A DNA stretch of 64,000 nucleotides from Cinnamomum chago. Taxonomy: Eukaryota > Streptophyta > Magnoliopsida > Laurales > Lauraceae. Shown in pieces: positions 11,426 to 24,209 of this stretch (its first letter is position 1; the number at the start of each line of letters is the position of its first letter). The position numbers were made by a program, and so were the translations under genes. Under the pieces are notes generated by a model that saw only the letters and a list, made by a program, of their open reading frames with translations, was not told the origin of the DNA and did not search any database. The stretch covers positions 17,946,501 through 18,010,500 of the forward strand of contig CP142456.1 in NCBI GenBank assembly GCA_038049695.1, given 5' to 3'.

Positions 11426-12466
11426 TAGGCATGTAAATCTAGGCAGGACTAACCAGGCCTAGTCATGCTCGGGCCGGGCCGGCACTGCCCATAAAAATTA
11501 TACAAACCGTGTCGTGCTGTGCTCACTCCTTTAGGGCTTGTTTGGGGGCTTTACTAATGGAGTTGAGTGGAGTAAATGTTATTTTGAGGAAATAATAAAA
11601 TATAAGTGGGTTATGATGATATTTTGTTTTTAGTTGTTTGTGATGGAATACTTTTAACTTTTTTTTATTGAAAAGTGGAGTTCTTTTGTCTTTTAATGCA
11701 GAAATGAGATTACTTTTGACTCTTTTTTTTTTTTTAAATATGGTGGGTTTTTTTTTTTTTTTTAGAAATTGGGGCTTTACCTTCCTTGACTCTAAGGGTA
11801 GAGTTGCCAAACAAGCCCTTTAGGGGTCAGCCAAGCACAGCCCTGGTCGTGCCGCGCTGGGCAGTGCGCCAGTGGGCAGCCCATGGCTCCCCCTCTCCTC
11901 TTTTTATTTTTTTTTAAATAAAAGTTTAAGTTGGACTTGGACGGACACAAACTTAGACTTAGAATCTTGGGCCAATTTCAGTGAAATAAACAAATTAAGA
12001 GAAATAAATCAGTAGAATAACACTAATGATGTTTTGAAAAAAAAATATCAAATAGATTATATTTCCTTGGAATTTAAGTTACCAAAGTTAAAAAAACTTA
12101 CAAGTTTAAATTTGGATCAATATATAACAAAATTCAAACCTTATGATAAATGAAAAAATAAAAAAATTACAACTTTAAAAACCTATGATACATTCTAAAA
12201 ATAGATTATACTTTAAACTCAAACCGTTGGGCCTGGGTCGCCGTGCTTGGGTCGTGACAGGCTATGCCGCCCGCGGGCTTGGGGTGCCCAGCAAGGCACA
12301 TATTTTATCCATGCCTTGCCTTGGGCTTGGCAACCCTGGCCCAGCACGGCCTAGCGGGGGACTGTCGGGCCGAGCCAGCTTGTTGACCAAGTCGATGGCC
12401 TAGACGTGGCTTTTCTGTGCCGGGCTCGTGCTGGGCTTGGCCCGCCCTCCCATATTTACACCTCTA
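11426..12466. mobile_element. Non-autonomous hAT-like element with GGCC-rich ends
   Basis: The ends are inverted: TAGGCATGTAAAT at the left and TAGAGGTGTAAAT read inward from the right. Each is followed by GC-rich stretches with repeated GGGCC/GGCCC blocks. This resembles a common plant hAT type whose ends read TAGGGGTGTCAAT. The flanks gtgtctca and gactctca match at 6 of 8 positions, consistent with an old 8-bp duplication. No transposase is visible. A second element sits inside it at 11534-11818. Confidence 0.6.
11534..11818. mobile_element. PIF/Tourist-like MITE nested in the hAT element
   Basis: A 285-bp element with inverted ends GGGCTTGTTTGG and CCAAACAAGCCC. It is flanked by ttta on both sides (11530-11533 and 11819-11822), consistent with the TTA-type duplications of PIF/Harbinger MITEs. 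The interior is AT-rich with long T runs. It inserted into the pre-existing hAT element at 11426-12466. Confidence 0.75.
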
Positions 12467-14488
12467 GACTCTCACTGCATGTAGTCCTGGCTGAGTACCT
12501 AGCTCATACGTTTCTCATGATGAATAACGGGGTGAAGCTCCATAATGGGTGGTGCATATAAAAAATTCAACCTTTGAGATGCCTCTAATAAAATGTGACT
12601 CCGGTGGAGTTTGGTCCTGCTGTAAGTTCATTAATAATGTTATATTCTTAATAGAATGTTGTCACAGTCCGACCAAACTTTTATTATGGTAAACTTCAGA
12701 AATATCTCATTGAAGGATAGGGAATTCATTTGAACACTTTAGATTTTCAATAAATGAGTATGACCGTAGAGTACTACTTTCTTGTAATTAAGTAATCAAT
12801 ATTTGGTAAATCCAAAAAACAATAAGGGATCAATCTCTAACTCACCTTGGGTGTTCGTATGTATGGATGAGTGTGCGAGTACTTATCTTTTCAAGGAGGC
12901 AAAATTTATTTAGAAACTCTACACTATAATTATATTATTAATTATATGTTCAAATTTAACGTCTATATGAAATACCAGACAAGACAAGTGAGACAGAGAT
13001 GGGATCCACTCGTCCTTGCGGCAAATTACTCGCAAGCGCTGTGGCTGTCTTTCTCATTATTTGTGGATTGTCAAGTGAGGGTGCATCCTAGGGAAGTATG
13101 AACCGACTGGCCTTAACTGCTCCTGAGGTGGAGCATGTGGCACATGCCTGTTGATTGCAACATCATATGGGTCCTATAGGCTCTTCCTTGACTAGTGCCC
13201 CAGATATCCTCTGGTCGTATGATTCTAACCGTCCAAATTTATGAAAGACGACTCTAGTCAATCTTGCTCCCAAGAGCAAGTTCGAGAATTTTGGACGCGA
13301 TTTATGTGAAAGTGATCGAGGTTGAAGGCTTTGGAATAGGAGCAGTGTAGGTCCAATGTTGACAAGGCCAAGGTCCTTACCAATTCCTTCGGTAAGATTC
13401 AGATTTTTTTTAAGAAACTTCTTGATTGGAAGCACCCTAAATCTGTAAAATGGGTCGAATCGGGCAACGGCGGGTTTAATCAGGGGTGTTTGGAGGCTGA
13501 ACTCATCTCAACCCATCCAAATTCACTCGCCACTTGTATAAGTTAAGGCCAAGCTCAATCATTTTCAAACAATAAGACTATATTTGAGTTTGAATGCACG
13601 CCAATAATTCATTCAATTTCTTTTCTGTTAAATGGAAAAATTATATATTGATAGGGGAAGAGGAACAAAGATTGCATAGGCAGCCTGAGATTTACACAAA
13701 AGAATCAGCTATACAACCCAAAAAGGAAAATATTCTCTCTTTAAAGTTGAATAGTGGTTAGAAAGCAGTTACACCAAAAATGCGATCAAATCTCTATTTC
13801 CTTGAACCACATCAGCAATTGGGCTCCATTTGTTACTTCAAAAGACATGCCAACTTTTTATGTCCTTGAATCAATGGTTGCATCTCTTAAAAAACGGAAA
13901 CACCCCTTTCATATATTTAAACCATTTCTCCCCTAAAACTCTCCATCACACCACCTCTGATCATTTCTTTTCCACACATCTCTCATCCAACCTTCCTCTC
14001 TGTGTCCCTTTATTCTAACTTAGAGATGGAGAAGACCTAAATGAGGAAAATGCAGTGTAGATTCTATAAGGCATGAGATCATAATATGTTTACAAAAAGA
14101 CAACAAAGCTGAGAAAGAGGCAACTTTGTTTTATGTGTTTCATATAAATGGATTTATATGAAATAAATATTAATTTTAATATATTATATATTTAGATTAC
14201 ATGAGACTTAACTTGTGCATTGCATAGGGCCTTCATGCTAGTATAACCCAAATGAGGCTCCTATAAAAGGTATACATCAGGTCATGTTTGGTACGAGGAT
14301 GGTGAGTTTCCAGGAAATTCAAGAGAACAAAGCGGTGACCTTGGAACTTCTTGGAAATGCACCGGAGCATAGTAGGGAGTCTAATCAAAACTGTTTATCT
14401 CTACTTATCAAGGGCTTAATGCTTTTGAACTGGAGCTCATTCTTAGATTTCCAAACCGTGTACTTAGTGAGGATTAAAACTCCCATAG
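12467..14488. other. Intergenic stretch, nothing recognised
   Basis: No open frame here looks like a protein I know. The frames of 60-103 codons have no domain, signal or biased composition that would support a gene, and no terminal repeats with a duplication were found. Confidence 0.45.
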
Positions 14489-14698
14489 TCAGTGACGGAC
14501 GTATAAGTCACTTGATGGGTTTGCACGCAAACATGCAATTTTCTTTCCCGAATAAGTCTAGGATTTCGGGGGGCATATGTAAGATTTTTATATAAGTTTT
14601 AGAAGCAGAGCCAAAATCTTCACTATTGTTTTAGAAGCATACCAAAGTTCAACGGGTGCAACTACCCCCACAAGGATATACCTGGGTCCGCCCCTATA
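14489..14698. mobile_element. Possible small hAT relic
   Basis: The left end reads CAGTGACGGACG and the right end, inward, reads TAGGGGCGGACCCAGG, resembling the CAG-GGCGGA termini of other hAT elements in this window. I found no convincing 8-bp duplication, so this is tentative. Confidence 0.3.
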
Positions 14699-14727
14699 CC
14701 CCATGCATGAGTGCTTGATAGCACTAT

Positions 14728-15520
14728 TGTGTGAGGATAATTTCACAATACCAAAACCGTGCTCAGCTCCGATAAGAGTACCAGTTCGGCACCTCGGCTC
14801 GGCCCATCTCGCCCTAATTAGGGTTCCGGAGTCAAAATCACGAACAGAACCCCATTCTGGAAAGGAAACGGCGAGATCTTCAAGGTCCATTACTCTGCAA
14901 TGGACTTTTGGTTTTTTGGCCTAATTCCATCGTTTAGGCCTCGAAAAAGGCACTTCCGCCAGACAGTCCACCTCGGCCAGACTCCTCCACTTCGGCTAGA
15001 CAGCTCCATCTCGGCCAGATAGTCCACTTCGGCCAGACAGCTCATCTCGGCCCAGTACTTCACCTCGGCCAGACTGCCACGCTGCAGTACGAACTGACAA
15101 ACAGGATGGGCGCCGAACTGTCACATCCACCAGAGATCGAGGTATGGGCAGATGGGACATCTACTTTCCACCTACCTCCACTAAGGAAGCTTCCGATTGG
15201 ACTTCTCTCCCTACATATACAGGCAAGAGGTAAATTCAACGGCGGGTGATAGAGGCTCACACACACAGTGCAGGGAGGTTCAGACACAGGGACCTCCCTT
15301 ACTCTGAGCCCTCTCTTCTTCTCCACCTCACTTCACCCTTTGTTCAGTGCCAGCACTAACTTAGGCGTCGGAGGGCCTTGCGCTGCCAGCAGCCAGGGTC
15401 CCTGACCGTTGCCTCTCCTCTCTTTTCCAGGTTCCAGGCGTCTGATCCTCCTCCCAAGCTTCCAACAGCTCCATATCATCTGAGACCCTCCCTGAAGCGG
15501 ATAGCTCTCTCCAACTGTTT
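14728..15520 (+). mobile_element. Ty3-gypsy LTR relic (Tat-like)
   Basis: A fossil LTR. The block around 15358-15390, with a TTAGGCGTCGGAGGG core, is a hallmark of a large class of plant gypsy LTRs. A TATA-like element lies near 15210-15220. The text near 15510 resembles the junction at which such LTRs meet internal sequence. No protein-coding part of the element remains nearby, so it is broken. The edges are approximate and no target duplication was found. Confidence 0.5.
14951..15080. repeat. 18-19 bp tandem repeat in the gypsy LTR relic
   Basis: About seven head-to-tail units of the form (C/T)TCGGCCAGACAGTCCAC, each diverged at a few positions. It lies in the 5' part of the LTR relic, where such enhancer-like short repeats are common. 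Confidence 0.85.
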
Positions 15521-15837
15521 GGATAAGTCCTCAAAGGCACCCCCTACTCCTGTGAGTGATATTTTTTGCACTTACACACTGATCAACCGTGTAGTGTTTC
15601 TTGTATTGATCATCATGGATTGAATGTATACAGTATTAATTATTGTTTGTATTATCAAATATCCAAAATGACAAAATTGAATATAACTTGTGGCCTGAGG
15701 GAATGCATACTGGAGACTTGAGTATGTGGAAGCTGAACCATCATCTAGTGGCTCACAACATTGATCATTTAGTGGCTCACAACATTGATTATCATCTTCA
15801 TGAAATCTGACCATTTAAAAATCTTCCAAATGCTCAT
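15521..15837. other. Intergenic stretch, nothing recognised
   Basis: Short AT-rich frames only. A direct repeat of 'gtggctcacaacattgat' occurs near 15747-15788. Confidence 0.4.
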
Positions 15838-16930
15838 GGGTCGTTTGTTTGCAGTCATTTACATTCGTGTCCCATTATGCATGTAATGCTTATATAAAGC
15901 AGCTTATATGAGGTGTAAAAATGTTGTGTAAATGAGAATATTTTTAGCCTCTAACTTATATATAAGACGAGGTGATAACTGGGTTTGTTTGTAACTGAGG
16001 AGAGGTGGTGGTAAATTTGCAATAGAGTATCTGCCTATAATAGGATGCCTTTTTTTCACAATTAATTGTATTAAGGAAGAAATGAATTACAAAGACTTGG
16101 AAAACAAATCCTAAAATAATACAGCCCAAGAGCCAAAATGGGGATAATCCAGAGCTAAAATGCAGGAAACTTTTACAAGAGAAAAAGGAAAAGAAAACAA
16201 CAAAACAAGAGAAAGACCAACTTAGAGCAGCAGAAAAGGGGAGAGATAAGTTCAAGAGATCCATGGAACCTTCAGATGGTGAATAGGTTGCAGGTTCATA
16301 CCCATTTAATTGCATTTTTTAAAACTTTTGTGGGACCCAAATTGCTGATCTGAGATTTTCAAGACTAAATTTCTTAATTTTAATCTTTTTAGATTTTTAG
16401 AAATTTGTGAAAAATGCCCAAAAATTTCCAGCCTTTATATGAAATGTTTGGCAGAAATCATTCCGAAATTCATGGCTGCCCAAATGTGAAATTTTCCAAG
16501 ATGGATTCATATATGGGGCCAGCTCTCCTCAGCTCAAGCTTAAAATAAGGTAAGCTCAAGTGTGTGGTGGAGCCCACATGGGATGGGGATGGGGGGAGAT
16601 TTCAAGGACTCTCTGTGATTTTCCTCTCTGCACAAAAATCAGTCCCTATTGTGATTTTTATCATCTCTATATTGCCCCAAAAGTTAAATGGTCAACGGTC
16701 CATTTGGATCGATACATAAGTCGATCCAACGGTCCAGTAAATTCAGGTATGACCGAAAGTTGGTGGACATGTTTAATTTAAGGGGGTCATGTGTTTAGTC
16801 CATTTGGATGGGCTAAAGGTAGGCCCACGAGTATGAGCTTATAAAATTTTACCCTGAACTTAAGCTTAGGAGAGCATGCTCATGTATCTAAAAACTTAGA
16901 AATCCACAAAAATCACTGTACAAACGACCC
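15838..16930. mobile_element. Possible MITE-like element with GGGTCGTTTGT ends
   Basis: An inverted pair, GGGTCGTTTGT at 15838-15848 and its complement at 16920-16930, brackets about 1.1 kb. I see no duplication at the ends, so the call rests on the end match alone. A member of the AGCTCAAGCTTA foldback family (16518-16882) is inserted inside. Similar ends occur at 47898. Confidence 0.35.
16518..16882 (+). mobile_element. Foldback MITE, copy A
   Basis: About 365 bp with inverted ends built on CTCTCCTNAGCTCAAGCTTA. The interior shares long stretches with the copies at 45.7-46.7 kb, including 'gatccaacggtccagtaaattc' in part and 'gaccgaaagttggtgg'. Non-coding and of unassigned superfamily. Confidence 0.75.
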
Positions 16931-18419
16931 CGGAAGTGGCAGGCATTCAAAAGGCACATCTATACTATTGCTTTTAGTATACCAAACAAAGTACATACGG
17001 ACATGGCAATGCATTAATATCAAGCAGGTGATTTTAAAATTTGCATGTATTGTAAAATGGAATTTGCTTGAATATTTGAAGGAACGAAAATCTGAGTTGA
17101 ATGACACATAAATTGGTATAGTTTGGCAGTGTGCAATACTCTTTTAATTAGTGTGATAAGAGTCAAAGAAGGCTTTGCACATGAAAACTATCCACGAATG
17201 CTACTGATGGTGGGTCATCCAACTCTAAACCACTAAATCCAGTGGCACTGACAATCTCAAGTTATTGTCCCAATACAGGGAAAGTTTCTGGTAAAATCTT
17301 AAGATATGAACCAAAAATGTCCAGATTGAGACAACTTTATTTATACATGAAAGATGATAAATTCATTCCTATAATTTTTGGGATTACGGGATTACAATCA
17401 CTTTGACTCCAGTTAAACTAAATATAATCTTTGTCGTCCCTGAATGTGGCTTAGCTGGTTAGGTAGGTAGGTGGTAAATGAGTGCGTGAATCCTAGTCCT
17501 GTGTAGCAGAAAATAAAAATTAAAAAGAACTCGAATCTTCATAGGGGCTAACCGATGAGATTAAAATCTTGGTACCCCTGCTAACTAAGTATTACAGTAA
17601 TCCACATATTTTTGAGATTTTCTCCTGCAAATGTCTCCTCTGGAGAAGTGCTCCATGGGAATGGCTGTGAGCTGTTAATGCACGCCGGCACTCCATACAT
17701 TAACAGGTGAGATTAATCTTCCAGCAGCACTTTTTTTTTTTACCTGCAGAAAATTTTACTTCTTTGAGAAAATACACTCCAACCATACTTATAATTGTTC
17801 AGTTCACATATAATTGTTGGGATAGTCAATTGGCCCTTATCACACTTTGGGGCAAGAAGGCAGAAAATGTTCTTAAGCAGACAACGTCTTCAAGCAGACA
17901 GCAGTAGATACGGCCAACCATCTCTTTTGCCAAGAGAATCAAACTGTTTATGGCCTGGTTATACCCAAAGATGCCATTAACCGATGAATACATACTAACT
18001 TACTAGCACACATAGATGTGATTAAAATGGGCGTAGATATCAAGGTTCATGTGTCAAATCAGAGATGTCTTTCAAAGGATGATATGGTGCTGGTTTAACA
18101 ATAACATTTTGCATCACATAAGCTCCATCAATTATATATGCAAGATGCCAATATTTATTAGCATGAGAACTGCAGGAAGAGAACTTTCCTTCTATTTTAT
18201 CTGGCACAATTTCCACACAATAGACAGGTTAATATCATCATCTTCAACATAAACACGTAAACAGTCATGGGTATTCAAGCACCTCAGCATATACAATTGT
18301 TCGTATTTTGTGAAAATAAAAACATAAAAAGGGGTTTCGAGTTATTTGTTGGAAGCAACAAAAATCAAGATGCATCTATCCATCAGAGAGATTTTGGTTC
18401 CCACTTGTCAACAAATTTG
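16931..18419. other. 3' flank of the CNGC gene, otherwise unrecognised
   Basis: This includes the presumed CNGC 3' UTR just below 18420. No other gene is supportable. The plus-strand frames at 17707, 18049 and 18267 show no recognisable domain. Confidence 0.45.
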
Positions 18420-19109
18420 TTAATCTGTAAAATCTGGCTCTTCAGGCTTCTGCAGTTTCAGCGAAATGTTTGAACTCTTTGTACTTCGGAGTCTGTGAAC
18501 GCCACGAAGAGCATTAGTTGCAAACCGTGATACAAAGACAGTTGCTGCTAGGCTGGAAGAACCATTCCCAACATCATAAGTTGCATCCCCTAGTAAAGGA
18601 AGCTCCTCTTCCTCCGCTTCACCATGTTGGTCGGAAATCTTCCTCTTGGCATAACGCCGCCATGCAGCTTGGATAAAACATGCAGCCCATGTTCTCCACT
18701 GCTGCGAGTAGAAGCGGAAGGTGTGCTGGACCTGCCTGCTGTGTAGGCGCCTGAACTGGCTTGCCACAAATTTCAATTCATCAGCGATCAGGGCAAATGC
18801 TTCTACTTCTGTTAAAGCCTTCACTGTCCGTGTCGAAGATGGGAGGTTAGCTCCAGCTTTGGGATCCAATGCCCAGGTCAGTAGCTCCTCACCGCAGAAA
18901 TCCCCTTGTTTGAGCAAGCTGCGGTTGAAGAACCCAGACCTCCCACCATCAGTTGTTTCACTCTCCAAACGACCCCGTATGATGAAAAGCATCTCATCGA
19001 CGGGGTCCCCTTCCCTGACAATATAAGTTTTTTCAGTACACAAGCTGGGTTTCAGCCGTTCGCATATGGCATCCAGCAAACGCTCGTCCAAATTCGCAAA
19101 CAGAGGCAC
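18420..19109 (-). CDS. CNGC last exon: CNBD, CaM-binding and IQ region
   Basis: The 690-bp terminal exon begins with [21 protein letters not shown] after an AG acceptor at 19110-19111 and ends with PEEPDFTD and a stop. It holds the whole cyclic nucleotide-binding fold, the plant phosphate-binding cassette, the overlapping calmodulin site and the IQ motif. The frame stays open upstream into the intron as far as 19133, but those residues are not exon. Confidence 0.95.
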   Translation of the reverse strand: MPLFANLDERLLDAICERLKPSLCTEKTYIVREGDPVDEMLFIIRGRLESETTDGGRSGFFNRSLLKQGDFCGEELLTWALDPKAGANLPSSTRTVKALTEVEAFALIADELKFVASQFRRLHSRQVQHTFRFYSQQWRTWAACFIQAAWRRYAKRKISDQHGEAEEEELPLLGDATYDVGNGSSSLAATVFVSRFATNALRGVHRLRSTKSSNISLKLQKPEEPDFTD

Positions 19110-22100
19110 CTGGACATTGCAATGGCAACCCAAGGTAAAAGATAAAGGTAATGATTCTCTACATGGAAAATTATTTTTATCTTTTTTTATTTTCAGTTTG
19201 ACCAGGAATGGTACAAGTGGAACCCACAGCTAGGTAATTGAAGCTGTTCATCTGGTAGACCACATTTTGGGTTGGTCGATGCAGGCATGAAAAATTAAGG
19301 CAAACAGAAATGGAAATGAACAGAAAAAGTCCAATCATCGGATAGATAACCTGCTTACCCTTCTCACCAAAGCCAAACAAAGATGACGTTTGATGTCCCT
19401 TCTAAGATCCTTGGGTAGTATCTGAACCAAGCTTTCTTCGTCCACCCCTCTTGTTTCCAACCACTTGTATTGATCATATCGCCTGACTCTTTCCCTGAGC
19501 TCCTGTGGTAGCATGCGATGATGCATCCACTGCTCTGAGTCACGCCTTTTGATCCTCATCTCCTCAAGCCGGATTGTCAGTGACTGAAGATATGTCTGTA
19601 AAATCGCAACTTTGAAACATAATCATCCAATGCAAGCTTTCGATTTCACTGCATAGGCATTATCATCCAATACAAGATAATTCACGAGCAAATTTGCATC
19701 CATGATCCAAAATTATTTTTCGGGAGAGAGGTTCTCAAGTGCATGTCTAACATTTTCTAGTTAATATATATTAAGCAAGTGCGATTTCATTTCAAAATTG
19801 AGGCTCAATTTGATAAAATTTGCAATTTTAATTTCAATTTTGATAAGTTTTGTTTTAGTTTGGGCTCTTAATATAAATTGAGGCTCAATTTGATAAAATT
19901 TGCAATTTTAATTTCAATTTTGATAAGTTTTGTTTTAGTTTGGACTCTTAATATAATTTCCTTATTGATTTCAATTTTGATACAGTTTCTACAGATTCTG
20001 GACTATTAATAGAGTTTCATTCTATTTTGAACTCATTCTTTTTCTTTTTCTTTTTTTTTTTTTGAATGGTTATTTTGAACTCATTCTATTCTTGGCACTT
20101 AATACACTTTCATTATTCTGGATTATCAGGCGGGACCCACTTCTCGATGTGCGGTGCGCAAGTGAATATTTCCTGTTATAAATTGATATATTATGCAATA
20201 AAATTTACAGTATATTAACAGTTTTATCTGTAAAAAATTTCAATTGCTATTGAACTCGCTTAAAATTATTTTTTATGCTTATACATGCCTGTGCTTTAAG
20301 CGCAGGTGGTCAAGCTAGTGGTTTCTTAAGAAGGGCTTCTGATAAAAGGTGCGAAGGGCATAAATCTATAACAAAGCATCACTGCTCAAATATATGTATA
20401 GATTCATGCGCGCACTGGCCAGCTGCACAAGTTGATTTTAGCATCTGACTACAACACACCCTCTTGATTGGCTACAACCTAGTTTATTTTGTTTGTGAAT
20501 TAGTGTGTTTATATGTGCGTGTCCCCGGATTTAGAGCTATATATACTCTCGAATATCTTTATCATTTAATGAAATTTTTAATCACCGTATCTAAGAAATC
20601 GATGATCTTAAAATGCATTACAAAAGAGTAAATTGAAATCCAAATTTTTGTAGTTATCCAAATTTTTGTAGATAAGAACCGTCAAATGCATGCGTGGATG
20701 TCTGCGCGCGCATGCATGTGAGATTAAATAAGTTACTTTCATTGTACATAACAAAATATGGGTTTCTATACAGAATTGAAGGTATAACAGAAGCATGTTA
20801 AAAACTACTGAGATAAGCATCAATTTCGTACTTTCATTTGCACCCTTGGAATGGCTTAATATGTATGGTTGTTGTCTTTAAGGAGACGCTGTAACACATT
20901 TTCTGGACTATGTTACAAAGGCCTTGAGAGTGATTTCAAATGGTGTATCATTCTAATAGCAGGGTTCCATTACAATTACAGTGGATGGGTTAGGAACCCC
21001 AATCTATAGGTGGCAATGGGTTGGTCAGGTTCCACTGAGATCCATGTATCACAGGTTGATGCCCAAACCCCAACATGACCCATTTAATAGATGTGTCAGA
21101 ACAATCAAACCACACCCAACTTGCATATATGCAGGCTGGTCCGACCCGGCCAGATCCATCTATGTAATGCCCCAACATCCATTATTAGGGGATTCGAAGT
21201 TTGGGTAGTTATTTTAATTTATTTTCTTATTTCTTGAGTTTTGAATGATGAATTATTTATATTTATGCATAGTTATATTGGGTCATTAAAATTCCTGATG
21301 AGATTAGTTTTCTAACCATTGGTGGGTTCTGACTTATTAAAAGAGGGTTAAAAAGGGAATTAGTAGGACCCATGAGTAATAACTCAATACAGTAGTCTTT
21401 TGAGACTAGGTAGGAGTAGGAACCATGTATTAAAAACGGAATGTTGACTTGGGGTAAATAAGGGCTGTGCACAATTCCCATGGGAACTTGGGTATTGCAC
21501 ATGTGTTCCTAGTTGTATGGGGACATTCAAATCATATTTCAAGCCAAGTTGTAGCCCTCAACCTATTTAAAACATGAGAACCCCATCATGAGCCAAAAAC
21601 GCCATTGTTAACCCTCTCCCTCTCAAATTCCCTCTTATCTCTTGCATTCCCTTTCTCTAAACCCTACTACTTCACATTGGGAGCCCCAAAACTTCTTTCC
21701 TATTCTCATTCTTTCTCTTCTCTTGCACTTCCTCAACTAGAAAACCATAAACCTAGTTTGTAGACCAAGAGAATGGTAAGATCAAGAAGAGAATCAAGTA
21801 GAACAAGGAAGAGAAGGAGGCAGGAGGATTATCGTTGATGACTTATAGTGTTCCTCGAGTGAATCGAGCAACGATTTCCTACACCAGGCGAGTAGACATT
21901 CGATTCTACTTGCATGAAACGATTTCCTACACCAGGCGAGTAGACATTCGATTCTACTCGCATGAATATAACTCTAGTAGTTTGTTTTGAAGATTTTGTG
22001 AGGTTGAGAACCCTATATATAAGGTGGAATGGTTAGATGATCAGTACATAAGGAATTAATGGTTTTTAGCAATGGATGATGGTCGATGGGATCAAGATGG

Positions 22101-24172
22101 CTTTAAACCCTATGTTGAACTCCAAGGATTGTAGAACAGCATCGACCGAATCTCCATATGAGACTCCTATGATGACCGAACCCCAAACATAGGGTTGGGG
22201 TTCAGCCGAACAAGGGTCTAGGGTTCAGCCAAACCCTAGACATTGGGTTTGTAGGCTATGGTTGAACCCTTGTGAGGGTTGGGCCTTGGCCAAATGCATG
22301 TAGACCTTTTCTTGATCGATTATTAAGTAACCGATGATTAGTTGTAAGTCTATATCTACTTAAATCTAGGGTTTTGTTCTAGACTATCAAGAAAAAGGAA
22401 AAGAGAAGAACATAAAAGAAGAGAGAAAAGAAGGGAAATTGGAGAAACAATAGAAGAGTCGAATAACCCAGTGGGTTAGTCGACCCCTGTTATGAAGTTA
22501 TTTCACTATTTCTTGATATTACAAAAATGTCCCCCAAGTTTATGATATTTACATAAAAGTCCCTAGCTTTCTAAAAATTATAAATTGTAGAAGATAAAAA
22601 AGCATGTAAAATAAAGTCTAGGCCCAGCCCAACAAGGCCCATGTACAGCATCCCACACGTGGGATTTAGTCTAAGATTGTATAGCTGATTTACCTCTTCT
22701 CACTTCCTTGTATAGACTAGGGGATATTCTTTCATTATTCTGATTGTATTCTTAGCATGTTTAGAGCCTTTGATTGAGGCATAATGAGATTATAAATATG
22801 GGCAGTCGATCCTCTATTGAGGCATGACCTTCTCTTCAACTCTCTTCTTCTTCTTCCTCCATATACTGTGACATGGTATCAGAGCCATAAAATCTTGGAT
22901 TTTTATTATTCTGGCATCTACATCATCAAAGCATCTTGGAAGAAACACAGATCAAGTATCTGTGATTTTGGAAGCAAATCATGGGTGAAAACCTACTTTT
23001 CTCTCATCGTGATCAATAGTGGCCCACCTGCGATCATCACAAAGTCTACAAATATCACTCCAGCCTTGGTCGACTTCCTCTCCTGGTCTTTTCGGAGATT
23101 TTTTCAGCATTTTTCAGAGATCAGAGGCACGCCTTTTGATCTGTCTTGTGATTATCCAATTTTCTAAAGTAGTTTTCATCACAGCCACACAAAATCCTGG
23201 ATTCTGAGTGGATCTTGATGAGACTTGTACAGGTGGAAAAGGAAATTGCTCCTGATTTTTAGATTCTAATCTGATTCTCAGTCAGATTAGTCTGTGGGCC
23301 CCATGCGGGGATCCTGCCTCATGATTTCAGTTCACCTGGCACCTATGATGCAAAAAATACGGCATGGATACGCCAAGGACACGTCATAGACACGGCAGGG
23401 ACACGGATTTTACACATAAAAAGTGAAGTATCAGATACGATACGACACGATACGTTGCCCATTTTGAAGTATCCGTGCATCATAGCCTGACACTATTTGT
23501 TTTCAAACTGCACTTTTATGTGCTGTTTACTGTTGGATGCTCCATCAGCTACTGTTTACCGCTGATTTCTGATTTGAGGGCTGTTTTTTTCTTTAAAAAC
23601 TGCTGATTTGCGTGCTACTGCTCTCTGTTGTCCTTTTTCTAATCCATTCTGCAATAGACAAGTATGATGTTATCCCAATTAAATTTAATGGGCATAATTA
23701 TATGTCCTGGTCCTTCCATTTAAAGAACTTTGTAGAGAGATAAGGGCTCTTTGGTTATCTTGATGGATCAATAACCAAGCCTCCAACTAAAAGTACCTCT
23801 GATTAAAAAGTCTTAGGTTCAGTTTGGCATCTCTATTTTCTCCCTCTTATTATCTAAAAGCTGATTCAATCAAATTTTAGTGTGTTTGTTAGTTACATTT
23901 ACTGTGTCCATTTCAAATGACCTTAAGACATGATTTGTCTTTTTCAAGAAGTAAGCAAAAGGGGAACAATCCGATCAGACAAAATTGTTTGAAGCGGAAA
24001 GACCCTGATATGAAGAGTGAAACATGACGTTACTTTTGGTAGGTTGTGTTTCTCATTTTTTCTTTAACTTTTGGGCCCCTAAAGCAAGATCCACACCACT
24101 GACTAGACTAAGAGGGTAAAAAATGGCCACACATTCAAGTTGCAACCGTTGGATAATCATATAATTTTAGAT

Positions 24173-24209
<37 letters not shown>

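Noticed and set aside
14489-14698. Firm hAT call for this short segment
   Set aside because: The ends look right, but no 8-bp duplication could be found. Kept only as a low-confidence feature.
17446-17505. SINE-like 'tggcttagctggttagg' segment
   Set aside because: The box A resemblance is partial and no convincing box B or tail follows.
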